Assembly: GCA_023238725.1 (NCBI GenBank) | Contig: CM041536.1 | Span: forward strand, 15,779,271-15,843,270 | Length of the DNA: 64,000 nucleotides | Source: Scortum barcoo | Lineage: Eukaryota > Chordata > Actinopteri > Centrarchiformes > Terapontidae | Direction of reading: 5' to 3' | Notes under the pieces: generated by a model | Database searches by the model: none | What the model was told of the DNA's origin: nothing | Seen by the model: the letters and a program-made list of their open reading frames with translations, nothing else | Shown here: piece after piece, positions 24,401 through 30,543 of the stretch | Numbering within the stretch: the first letter of the stretch is position 1 | Layout of the letters: each line of letters starts with the position of its first letter | Program-made: the position numbers and the translations under genes

Positions 24401-27195
24401 TCACCTTTTTCTTATGCATCGTCTCATTCAGTAGCCAACTGCTTTTCCCTGCGGGCCACTGTCGGTTATTCAGGGGAGACCACAGATTCTTTCCATTGTG
24501 TTTTGGACAGCAAAATGGAGTGGTGGACCAGAAATAAATTCTGCACTCTGAAGCTGTTTAAAATACAGACTTCACACAAAGCATTACTTGCAAAAAAATT
24601 AAACTACCACCTCAGCTGAAGACTCAGCAAATAATGGAGTATTTGGTGATAGAGAGCCTGAAAATGGCCGTTTTAGGGCATATTGAAAGGTGAATTTCCA
24701 GAGATATTAAAACAATTGGTAGTGGTGCAAATTTAGTGTGTATAAAGAGGTAAGAGTTAGGGATATGTTTATTTTACAAAACTCTTATGATGTAATTTCT
24801 GCTAATTTTCAATAACCAATGTCTCTGGGAGACAGGATGTTGGACACAGTGGGGCGTTCGGGGACAGCGAAGTGATGTTTGTTTTTAAGGTACGGAAAGG
24901 AACTCATTGATGATGACACTTGTCTCCTGAAAGAGACAACAAAGGCCTGCTTACTCAGCACCTCGGTGCCCTCCCCTCCCCTGTCAAAACACACAAACCT
25001 TCCTCCACCCATTGCGAGAGAGCTGCTCACCACTGAACCCGCTCACTCGTCTTCTCTCAACCCACTTTCTGCTACACTTATTTACTCCCACGACTGGTCC
25101 CCTGTCCTCTCCCTCAGGAGTGAATGTAAACATGCCGACAGGTGCAGAGGCCACTAAAGACCCATGTGTTCCTTTATAGGCCTGTGTTTTCCTCTGTGTG
25201 TATATGTGCGTCGGTGTGCGTATGTGCGTGTTTCTTTATGATCCCCTACAGCAGAAATCATAACAGAGTGCTCCCTGGGGACAGCCATGTGTTTTGGGGT
25301 AATGAACACAATGGGGTGTTTTCTGTGTTTGTGTGTCTAGGCATGCAATGATATGTGACCTATTGTACTCTAGACAAAGTGATGAAGGAGTGAATGCAGG
25401 AGTTCTTCCTCCTACGGGATTGTTATGTTATAGACGCAGAAGCCAAACAAATACGGCCAAATGTGCAGAATATGATGGATCAACAGCAAGTAATGTGGTG
25501 CTTATGACGGCAAAATGTCAGCGAGGTTTGGCTGTGTTAGCGCAACATTTCTCTGTGACTGAAATTTTATCTCACTGTCTTCTCTGCCAATGAAAAGCTA
25601 GAGAATTTTAAAATTACACTTTGTTTGATATGTTATAATTCAAGTTTATCATACCGACCACTGTTGATGTGCAACTTTAAAATACTGCCTTAGCATTTGA
25701 AGAGTGGCTTAGTGGAATAACTGAAACCAGATGGTTCATCAGGATTCAAACGTTTTTTTGGGGAAAACATAAAAATTGAAATGGGCAAACACAGCTTGAT
25801 AGTACGACAGCCTTTGCATAAATAAATACATAAATAAATAGATAAATAAATGTATGTAATTCCTTTGCAAGGGAAGTCAGCATATATCTCAAACACTTAT
25901 AGACACAAAATGCCCAAGATGAAAGGAAACTGCAGCGCATCTACAGCAAATGCATGGATTTTTAAGTAATTACAAAAGGCTCAAAGATACATTATTATGA
26001 CTAATGGGATTTAAGAGAAATACTTTCTTAATCCTGGGTAGTCTGTGAGTCTAATGCTTCAGTACGTTTTACTTTCTCCAGTTCGTTTTCTTGCTCGCAG
26101 GCAACCTGTCTTTAGCTATGCGCTGGCTCGTTTCCACTCCCTTTGGCGTCTTTCTCATGTGGGTTAATATTCAAGTTTGAGCACATGATTGATTGTTTAC
26201 TTGGTCGAACTTCAGCAATGCTGCTTACTGTCAACACAAAGTGAAGGAGTTCAAGTGAACCTCAACCAGCTGGAGGTCAAAGACACACACACGGCATACT
26301 TTTTCAGGTGATGATGAGATTAGTTGTGTGTGTGTCTTAGCCTGGACTGTGTGGTATGGGAGAGTGTCTGAGTCTCATAACTTTAAAGATATTTAGAAAA
26401 CTATCTTTTAATTGATTACTTTTTTTGGTTGTCTCTCTTTTTTTTTTTTTTTTTTACTCCTCTCATCTCTGTCACTGTTGCTTTTTGTTCAGCAAAACTG
26501 ATGATCTACTTTACAAACTGAACTAAACTGGCTAGAAAATAAAAGCCATTCTCCACGTAATAACACAAAACGCACAAACGTCATCGTTGTTGATATAGAA
26601 AAATGGAGATTCATTTTAGATTAATGAATGGCCCTTACAACACAAACGCAGGAGTCATGAACAAGGTGTCTATTTATTTAGCCGGGTTTGGTGAGGTAGG
26701 GTTTCCTTTTTGTGGGACATGTTGGTCGACCCTCTCTCACAGCTGGGTGGATGTCGGAGCAGGTGATGGCTGAAGTGCCTGGCTCATTTCAACCTCTCAC
26801 TACCTGTGCTTTTCTTCCTGCTCTGTCTCCTTCTGTCTGTCATCCCTTTTCCTCTCCTGTCCCTCACCCTCTCTCATCAGTCACACCTTAATCTCTCCTC
26901 ACTTATTTCCTGCCTTCATGCCTTTTACTCCGTCTACTTTGTTTCCTCATACTTTTTCATGTTTCCCACAGTCTCTTCCCTTCTGCACTTCTCTCCGCAC
27001 TTTCTGCCCCCTGACGGATTTGGGTAAAAGACGTCCTCGACCAGCTGCTCACAGCACCTGTAGCCCACCCCAATACGTATTATCATCATACACTCATGTG
27101 CACCCCAACACCCCCCCACTTACATCCTCGTAAAGGTCAGCTATTAAATATCTGAGCTGGAAGAGATTTCTCTTTCTTCTCACAGCATGTTTATG

Positions 27196-27245
<50 letters not shown>

Positions 27246-29274
27246 TCACCTCATTTGGAGCCTGGAATGCTGGCCCATTACAATGTTTGTAATAAGAAAA
27301 GCATGGACGATGTTGAATTTCATCCACAGTGTGCATTAGAACAAATCATAGCCTTCCTGAAAGCATGGGCGGTTCTTAATCTGATAATCAAGCTTTGAAA
27401 GTTCTTACCCACATTTTGTGATCCACTCACCAGATAAAAGCTGCATTTTATTGGGTTGCTCCACATGCGTGCACGCTTTTTCACACATACAAATATGCAT
27501 ATAAGTGTCCCTACGTACACAAAAGAGTGAGTGCATTGTAAATGCATTGCTATTCCTTGCAGGAGTTTGTTGCCTTGATCGCATGCCCAGATACACACAG
27601 ACACACACGCACACACAGGTACACAAATAAATACAGACCATCTGGGTGAGTTTAAATGTCTGGCATTTCCATTTAGTCACAGATGCCCTGATTTTTGATG
27701 AAACAGGGGGCTTCAAAGGCATACAAATAAGCATGTAAACACTGACTGAATGATTTTTTGGAGTTGCCCAATTTCTCTACAGGGAGTTTTTTTTTTTTTG
27801 CATGAGTGAGATTTTATGTTTTTCATGTTTATCTCACGTGTTTTGCCAAGTCAGCCAGGTGTGTGAGGAAACGGGAATGTGATAGGAGACAGGCTAGGAA
27901 GTCTAATGTTGGTAAGGGTCAAGGTCCAAAGAGCCTCCGAGGCCTGCGGGTCTGCCTCTGTCTGGGTGACACATCATCAGTGTCAGACCAAGAAACCACC
28001 AATGAGATATATAGACTCTAACACACACACATATAAGGATATGGGAAAACAGCACAGACACGACAAATATTCATGTTTTTCTACAAGCTTTTGCCTGGGC
28101 CTCCTTCTCTAGCCTACTTATCAGTTGCACCTCTGGGGGGTCAGAGCAGGACTGTGGGAGGTATGCTTTTGAAGCATTCACACATGCAGGGACAGACACA
28201 CTGGCGCTGGACACACACACGCACATGCTCTTCCTCTGTCATCTGAACGCAGCTGTGTTGTTTTAGGCCTTGACAGCATCCATGCCACCTGATGAATCAT
28301 GGCGAATGCTAAATGAAAAGAGGTGACCATAAACATTAGCACACTACTTACCCTTACACCTTAAGGACAAGCACACAGACACGCACACATTTTTGCCAAA
28401 TACCTTGTTTTGCCTTTACTTACTGCTTACACTCATCATGCATCTAAAGATCTCTCCAGACCACATAATGACCCCTGGCTCCCCACACTGTGGGTGACAA
28501 ACACGCCGCACCCAATTCAATATGTTTCCTGTTTCAGGGGTCATTACCAAGTTTAACACACCTTGGATACAAATCAGGCGTGAAAATGTAAACGGGTAGA
28601 AAGAAGGTGTTTTGTAACGTGGAGTCATTCTGATTGATTGCTGGGTGGTAGAGGGAGACAGAATTCTGTGTTATTTTGTCATTAAAGCTTTGAATCTGGA
28701 TTTGTGGAAAAAAAATTACAAGGGAAATTTAAGAGGAATATTTCACATAATTTTGTGTTGCATTGTGTACTCGTCACATGAGCTCTTATATGTTTTTTCC
28801 ATTTCCCAGGTCAGGCTGGATGATCGTGTTCTATACACAGATCGAGGTCTCCTGATTCGCTCCCTCCACGCCTCTGATGCTGGTGTTTATGTCTGTGTGG
28901 CTCAAGAGCACACACACTTCACCCGCACTCTCCTCCGTCTCAGGCTCCAACTTGTTACACATGGACAGCTTGATGGGAAGCCCAAACCCAGCGAAGACCC
29001 TGTGGTGGAGCTACGCCATGGCGCCGAGTCCCGCCAGCGTTATAAAGACTACTTGAGAGTGATGAGCTCTCCCTTTGGCACTCTTGAGGAGTACTGCGAT
29101 TCACTGTGGCTGGAGAAGAGGCCGTCAAGGGCGCGAGGACGAGGCTTAGGAGTTGGCAAGTGGAAACATATCCAGGAAATGAAGAAGAGCAGGAACAGGA
29201 GACACCACAGAGAGAGGGAGGAAGAGAGGAAAACACAGCTAAAAGGGAGGGTGGTGAGGACAGCAAAGTACTGA
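3279..29274 (+). CDS. sema3d: class 3 secreted semaphorin, SEMA3D-like, 17 coding exons, 800 aa
   Basis: Joined coding exons: 3279-3477, 7301-7461, 9519-9581, 9734-9853, 9956-10049, 10608-10736, 16159-16295, 18085-18199, 18444-18513, 18613-18757, 19391-19613, 19983-20071, 20403-20444, 21436-21593, 23316-23380, 23595-23722, 28810-29274. They total 2403 nt, so 800 residues, against about 777 for human SEMA3D as I recall it. Domains: signal peptide (core about 37-53), sema domain (about 60-545), PSI (about 545-600, CCLARDPYCAWDG), furin-type site KRRARR at 581-586, Ig domain with C623 and C675, inter-chain cysteine C742, and a basic tail with RNRR at 774-777. The family binds neuropilin with plexin-A and steers axons, neural crest and vessels. 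C-terminal motifs (CIPKSQQA, QRYKDY, KWKH, RNRRHH) are nearest to SEMA3D from memory. A fish paralogue (sema3h or another duplicate) is possible, so the class is firm but the symbol is tentative. Confidence 0.93.
3478..7300 (+). other. intron 1
   Basis: A 3.8 kb intron, GT-AG, phase 1. It contains AT-rich unique sequence and a short TG run near 6205-6222. I see no additional exon or recognisable element in it. Confidence 0.85.
7301..7461 (+). CDS. sema3d: sema3 coding exon 2 (start of sema domain)
   Basis: Encodes residues 67-120. It carries the class 3 hallmark LLLDEERGRLLLGAKDHIYL near the first blades of the sema beta-propeller. The acceptor is a pyrimidine tract ending GGGCCAG and the donor is AAG|GTACAC. 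Exon length 161 nt closes the frame exactly (phase 1 in, phase 0 out). Confidence 0.95.
7462..9518 (+). other. intron 2
   Basis: A 2.06 kb phase-0 intron, GT-AG. Its second half (about 8.85-9.48 kb) is a fish interspersed repeat fragment listed separately. The rest is unremarkable. Confidence 0.85.
8850..9480. mobile_element. interspersed fish repeat fragment, family unresolved
   Basis: The stretch has the phrase order of a repeat I recognise from many teleost genomes: a GGGGCCCTGCTGGCAAAGGC block near 9036, then a block about a locus count reading GTAGCCAGTGTAGAGATGC near 9211, then TGGCTGCTGAATTCTGGA near 9280 and a closing GGATTGCAACAGTCTGGC near 9353. No open reading frame is preserved. 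The recognition is from memory and the class (LINE tail, SINE or DNA element) is not settled. It lies inside intron 2. Confidence 0.5.
9519..9581 (+). CDS. sema3d: sema3 coding exon 3
   Basis: A 63-nt exon encoding residues 121-141, ILWPAHRDRVEMCKLAGKN and one more residue, a well-conserved class 3 segment with the first sema-domain cysteine of this part. Phase 0 at both ends. Donor AAT|GTAAGT. Confidence 0.95.
9734..9853 (+). CDS. sema3d: sema3 coding exon 4
   Basis: A 120-nt exon encoding residues 142-181, the usual size for this family exon as far as I recall. It carries ECANFVRVL and CGTGAFHPNC, with cysteines expected to pair within the sema domain, and an N-glycosylation sequon NRT at residue 155. 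Phase 0 at both ends; introns on either side are only 152 and 102 nt. Confidence 0.96.
9956..10049 (+). CDS. sema3d: sema3 coding exon 5
   Basis: A 94-nt exon encoding residues 182-212 plus one base. It contains ESGRLKCPFDPMQPFTSV, a class 3 signature. Donor ACAG|GTAAGA. Translation continues past the donor for a while in the same frame, but the family pattern ends here. Confidence 0.95.
10525..10546. repeat. short (TAATG)n repeat
   Basis: About four copies of a TAATG pentamer lie in intron 5, roughly 60 bp upstream of the acceptor of exon 6. Confidence 0.8.
10608..10736 (+). CDS. sema3d: sema3 coding exon 6
   Basis: Encodes residues 213-255 plus one base. DFLGKDTTFTRSLGP and HYIRTDISEDYWIN are closer to SEMA3D than to SEMA3A, which from memory has DFMGRD and a quite different following segment. 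The donor ATG|GTACAC is weak at +5. A 5.4 kb intron follows. Confidence 0.95.
11010..11031. repeat. (CA)n microsatellite
   Basis: About ten pure CA units in intron 6, followed by a looser CA-rich stretch. Confidence 0.95.
12627..12639. repeat. target-site duplication, copy at the LINE 3' end
   Basis: GCATGGCAAAGCC, identical over 13 bp to 16088-16100. The bases outside the match differ, so the pair marks the boundaries of the LINE insertion. Confidence 0.85.
12640..16087 (-). mobile_element. near full-length, degraded non-LTR retrotransposon (LINE)
   Basis: A 3448-bp GC- and CpG-rich island in AT-rich intron DNA, on the - strand, opposite to the host gene. Read on the - strand it has a non-coding leader starting near 16087, an APE-type endonuclease, a reverse transcriptase and a short tail of GATGAA-like units at 12640-12660. 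Perfect 13-bp target-site duplications flank it, as expected of target-primed insertion. The 5' leader looks complete, so this is probably not a 5'-truncated copy. Frames are broken at several points, so it is not autonomous. I recognise the family as common in teleosts but cannot assign the clade (L2, Rex1 or RTE-like). Confidence 0.93.
12680..15650 (-). pseudogene. LINE ORF2 remnant: endonuclease plus reverse transcriptase, frameshifted
   Basis: The endonuclease part is visible as LLGDFNAHVGNN at 15190-15225 and DHHLVV at 14910-14927. The reverse transcriptase part shows EEQCGFRPGRGTLDQLY, GLRQGCPLSPVLF and the catalytic FADD box at 13454-13465, then EFKYLGVLFTSEG. The C-terminal part, with MPPGRLPREVFQACPTGRRP, ends near 12680. 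These pieces lie in different - strand frames joined by small indels, with stops between them, so no intact protein can be made. The catalytic aspartates of the FADD box are still present. Confidence 0.9.
16088..16100. repeat. target-site duplication, copy at the LINE 5' end
   Basis: Second copy of GCATGGCAAAGCC (first at 12627-12639), directly after the LINE leader. It lies 58 bp upstream of exon 7, so the LINE landed close to that exon's acceptor. Confidence 0.85.
16159..16295 (+). CDS. sema3d: sema3 coding exon 7
   Basis: Encodes residues 256-301. SDTYNPDDDKIYFFFRE and SRVARVCK are strong SEMA3D-type matches. Compared with human SEMA3D from memory the loop after FFFRE is about two residues shorter. 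The acceptor is a clean pyrimidine tract; donor AAG|GTGAGC. Confidence 0.96.
16296..18084 (+). other. intron 7
   Basis: A 1.79 kb phase-0 intron. No repeat dominates it. The segment about 17800-17970 is of higher complexity, with a CATATG E-box, CACCTG and TAATTAG, and is a possible enhancer (see findings). Confidence 0.8.
18085..18199 (+). CDS. sema3d: sema3 coding exon 8
   Basis: Encodes residues 302-339 plus one base. NDVGG, NKWTTFLKARLVCSIPG and DTHFDEL are core class 3 motifs of the sema propeller. Donor CTCC|GTAAGT. The split codon with exon 9 gives Q340, as in the family pattern DELQDI. Confidence 0.97.
18444..18513 (+). CDS. sema3d: sema3 coding exon 9 (followed by a GC donor)
   Basis: A 70-nt exon encoding residues 340-362 plus two bases, DIFLLPTRDDKNPIVYAVFT in its middle. 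The 3' boundary is TCCAG|GCAAGT: a GC rather than GT donor in otherwise perfect consensus. No GT in the vicinity would keep the frame, and joining to 18613 gives the expected TTSSSIFRG. Confidence 0.94.
18514..18612 (+). other. intron 9, GC-AG type
   Basis: A 99-nt intron with donor GCAAGT and acceptor CTCTCAG. GC-AG introns are a known minor class of U2 introns. The match at all other donor positions, and exact frame closure, support it. Confidence 0.9.
18613..18757 (+). CDS. sema3d: sema3 coding exon 10
   Basis: A 145-nt exon, residues 363-411. GSAVCVYSMADIRAVFNGP is the most conserved run of class 3 semaphorins, followed by DHRWVEYEGRIPYPRPGT. Donor ACG|GTGCGT. Confidence 0.97.
19391..19613 (+). 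CDS. sema3d: sema3 coding exon 11
   Basis: A 223-nt exon, residues 412-485 plus one base. CPSKTYD, DFPDEVISFI, VDYTLTQIVVDRVLAEDGQY and MFLGT are standard for the late sema blades. Donor ACAG|GTGAGA. Confidence 0.97.
19665..19678 (+). promoter_or_regulatory. CTCF-like motif in intron 11
   Basis: CCAGCAGAGGGCAC matches the core consensus CCASYAGRKGGCRS at every position. A related but imperfect copy, CCACCAGAGGGA, lies at 19222-19233 in intron 10, so the two flank exon 11. Binding is inference; fish repeats can also carry this motif. Confidence 0.4.
19983..20071 (+). CDS. sema3d: sema3 coding exon 12
   Basis: Residues 486-515, with DAGSILKVVSI and EEVVLEELQVFQ. The frame closes at CAG, but the donor reads CAG|GTTTTC, matching consensus only at GT and the exon side. 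Translation can run on into intron 12 for another 94 codons before a stop. Confidence 0.92.
20403..20444 (+). CDS. sema3d: sema3 coding exon 13 (42-nt microexon)
   Basis: Fourteen residues, VPTRILSMEMSSKQ (516-529), bridging the sema and PSI domains. Short exons of this size occur at this place in class 3 semaphorins. Donor CAG|GTTTGG. Confidence 0.92.
20445..21435 (+). other. intron 13
   Basis: About 1 kb, AT-rich. The part around 21230-21385 ends in AATAAACCTGAACTTGAAATT, resembling the tail of fish interspersed repeats. No exon is seen. Confidence 0.7.
21436..21593 (+). CDS. sema3d: sema3 coding exon 14 (PSI domain)
   Basis: Residues 530-581 plus two bases. QQLYVGSSEGLAQVSLSRC ends the propeller; CHLYGQACAECCLARDPYC and AWDG form the cysteine-rich PSI domain. 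The exon ends within the basic run that forms the internal furin-type site. Donor AAGAG|GTATGT. Confidence 0.97.
21594..23315 (+). other. intron 14
   Basis: A 1.72 kb phase-2 intron, AT-rich, with no recognised repeat and no further exon. Confidence 0.8.
23316..23380 (+). CDS. sema3d: sema3 coding exon 15 (furin site, PSI-Ig linker)
   Basis: A 65-nt exon, residues 582-603 plus one base. With exon 14 it forms KRRARR|QDIRHGDP, a proprotein-convertase site at 581-586 that in SEMA3A-type proteins controls activity. Ends CWDTEE. The donor is GAGA|GTATGT, leaving phase 1; a stop follows in frame, so no longer exon is possible. Confidence 0.93.
23595..23722 (+). CDS. sema3d: sema3 coding exon 16 (first half of Ig domain)
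   Basis: Residues 604-646, with ERVLFGVQSNSTFLEC and IPKSQQAQIRWYIQRPG; sequon NST at 617, first Ig cysteine C623. The start is chosen by phase. The better-looking acceptor ends at 23581 but would join out of frame with exon 15, and an in-frame TAG at 23579-23581 rules out an earlier start. The AG at 23593-23594 is the only one that fits. Donor GAG|GTCAGA. Confidence 0.78.
23739..23761. repeat. (CA)n microsatellite
   Basis: About eleven CA units beginning only 17 bp after the donor of exon 16. Confidence 0.95.
25818..25852. repeat. (TAAA)n repeat, interrupted
   Basis: AAATAAATA-type units with TACA and TAGA interruptions in intron 16. Confidence 0.85.
26438..26455. repeat. poly(T) tract
   Basis: Run of about 18 T in intron 16. 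It could be the poly(A) of an old antisense retro-insert, but no body is recognisable beside it. Confidence 0.9.
27197..27240. repeat. (TG)n microsatellite
   Basis: About 21 pure TG units ending in CGCGC, in intron 16. Confidence 0.97.
28810..29274 (+). CDS. sema3d: sema3 coding exon 17 (rest of Ig, dimer cysteine, basic tail, stop)
   Basis: Residues 647-800 and stop TGA at 29272-29274. DDRVLYTDRGLLIRSL and DAGVYVCVAQEH complete the Ig domain (C675). SRQRYKDYLRVMSSPFG and EEYCDSLW carry C742, the position used for disulphide dimers in class 3. The basic tail GKWKHIQEMKKSRNRRHHR contains RNRR at 774-777; in the family, cleavage there exposes a C-terminal arginine that binds the neuropilin b1 pocket. 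The last 20 residues are highly charged. Confidence 0.96.
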   Translation, partial: VRLDDRVLYTDRGLLIRSLHASDAGVYVCVAQEHTHFTRTLLRLRLQLVTHGQLDGKPKPSEDPVVELRHGAESRQRYKDYLRVMSSPFGTLEEYCDSLWLEKRPSRARGRGLGVGKWKHIQEMKKSRNRRHHREREEERKTQLKGRVVRTAKY

Positions 29275-29710
29275 AAACCAGCAAGCGAGTAGTATTGGGT
29301 TGTGAATCTGCCAGCTACAATATGAAAGAAATTCTGTTGTTTCAGAGGACAAATATTCTACATCTTAAACAGCAGTGTCAGTTCTTTTAATACAACTGAA
29401 ATTATTATCCTGCCCGCAGATTATCAGGAACATCAGAGACTAAATAACAAGATTTATACAATGTGTAAATCAGATAATTGTGCATATTTGTCTAGTGACC
29501 ACTATTTCAGACACAGTGCTAGTGGAGATTAGCTGACCAGATGAAGGGTTGCAACATGATTGGTCTTTTCCTACAGCTTTCTCTGGTAAACTATAAAGAC
29601 TTACACTTAGTAGAGGTTATCATTCATAATATTGGAAACATATGGTTGAAATGGTGAGACTGAGGAGAGAAAAAGCTTGAGGTGATGACGACGCATTCAT
29701 GTTGAATGAC

Positions 29711-29718
29711 TGTAAATA
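29711..29718 (+). promoter_or_regulatory. Pumilio-type recognition octamer in 3' UTR
   Basis: TGTAAATA equals the PUF consensus UGUANAUA in the transcribed strand. Function is inference; an octamer of this composition can occur by chance in AT-rich DNA. Confidence 0.35.
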
Positions 29719-29901
29719 TTTATATAACATGTACAGGAGATACAGCATGGTCAATTTAGTCATATTACTGATCCGTATAACTATACCGAAAGTCATGTAT
29801 TATGTTTCGGCCGCCATATTTTTGTACAAATGTTTCACTCTTATGTACTGTAGGTTAAATGATGTTTTCTTTATTGCATTTGTGTTTTTAGAAGTTATTT
29901 A

Positions 29902-29907
29902 AATAAA
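29902..29907 (+). terminator. poly(A) signal AATAAA
   Basis: Canonical hexamer within AAATAAATTT, about 630 nt after the stop codon, followed within 30 nt by a T/G-containing stretch. It is the first canonical signal after the coding sequence. Confidence 0.7.
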
Positions 29908-30141
29908 TTTGTATCGTAGCCTCTGTTCCCTGAATTGCTTGCTTACATACTGTGAAGAGGTAAAATCAAGAAATCTATTACTGTAAAAGTGCAGTTACAA
30001 GCAGTCTCAAGCAAACAGCAGACAGGTTGAGACTGAGTTAGGGTTAGTTCAGCTGAGCCTCTCCTGATATAGCAACACAAGTCCCTGCACACTGTATGCA
30101 GATGTCAGAATGATTCAGGGCCAGCTGGTCTCTCCTGTTTA

Positions 30142-30189
30142 GTGTGTGTGTGTGTGTGTTTGTGAGAGAGAGAGAGAGAGAGAGAGAGA
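30142..30189. repeat. compound (TG)n-(GA)n microsatellite
   Basis: About nine TG units followed by about thirteen GA units. Confidence 0.97.
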
Positions 30190-30518
30190 ATGATGGCGTC
30201 CTCAGGATAAACCATGCAAAATGAACACTTGTGATCAAACTGAGTAAGTTACAGGTTTCCTTGAACAAACTAACTGGTAAGTCAACATCATTGGCATCAG
30301 TTTGAAAAGCAAAACATTATGCAGCCCAATGGGATCTGACCTGAATTTTCAGACTTACATAATAACATAGATCACATCTTACACAGTGCTTGGATATAAT
30401 GCTGACACCATTACAGTCAGAATCATGGGAGTCCCCTGACTTGACCTACTTATAGGTAAAAATTAGATTTTGGGTGAGCTAATAAAAATCTTTAGAAACA
30501 ATTATATTCCTCAATAGC

Positions 30519-30543
30519 TTTTTTTTTTTTTTTTTTTTTTTTT
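30519..30543. repeat. poly(T) tract
   Basis: Uninterrupted run of about 25 T. No recognisable retro-element body adjoins it. Confidence 0.95.

Larger units (their letters stand above)
23723..28809 (+). other. intron 16
   Basis: A 5.09 kb phase-0 intron. It starts with a CA repeat (23739-23761), has a TAAA-type repeat at 25818-25852, a T-run at 26438-26455, a pyrimidine-rich stretch near 26.8-27.0 kb and a TG repeat at 27197-27240. No extra exon is recognised. Confidence 0.85.
29275..29930 (+). other. 3' UTR of the semaphorin gene
   Basis: About 650 nt of AT-rich sequence between the stop codon and the first good poly(A) signal at 29902. The cleavage site, placed near 29930, is an estimate. 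It holds a Pumilio-type octamer (listed separately). Confidence 0.7.

Noticed and set aside
28645..28809. Longer version of exon 17 starting upstream at 28645
   Set aside because: The upstream codons have no family similarity and a standard acceptor (TTTCCCAG) ends at 28809 in the right phase.
30519..30543. T25 tract as evidence of a processed pseudogene or retro-insert
   Set aside because: No coding or SINE body beside it; left as a simple homopolymer.
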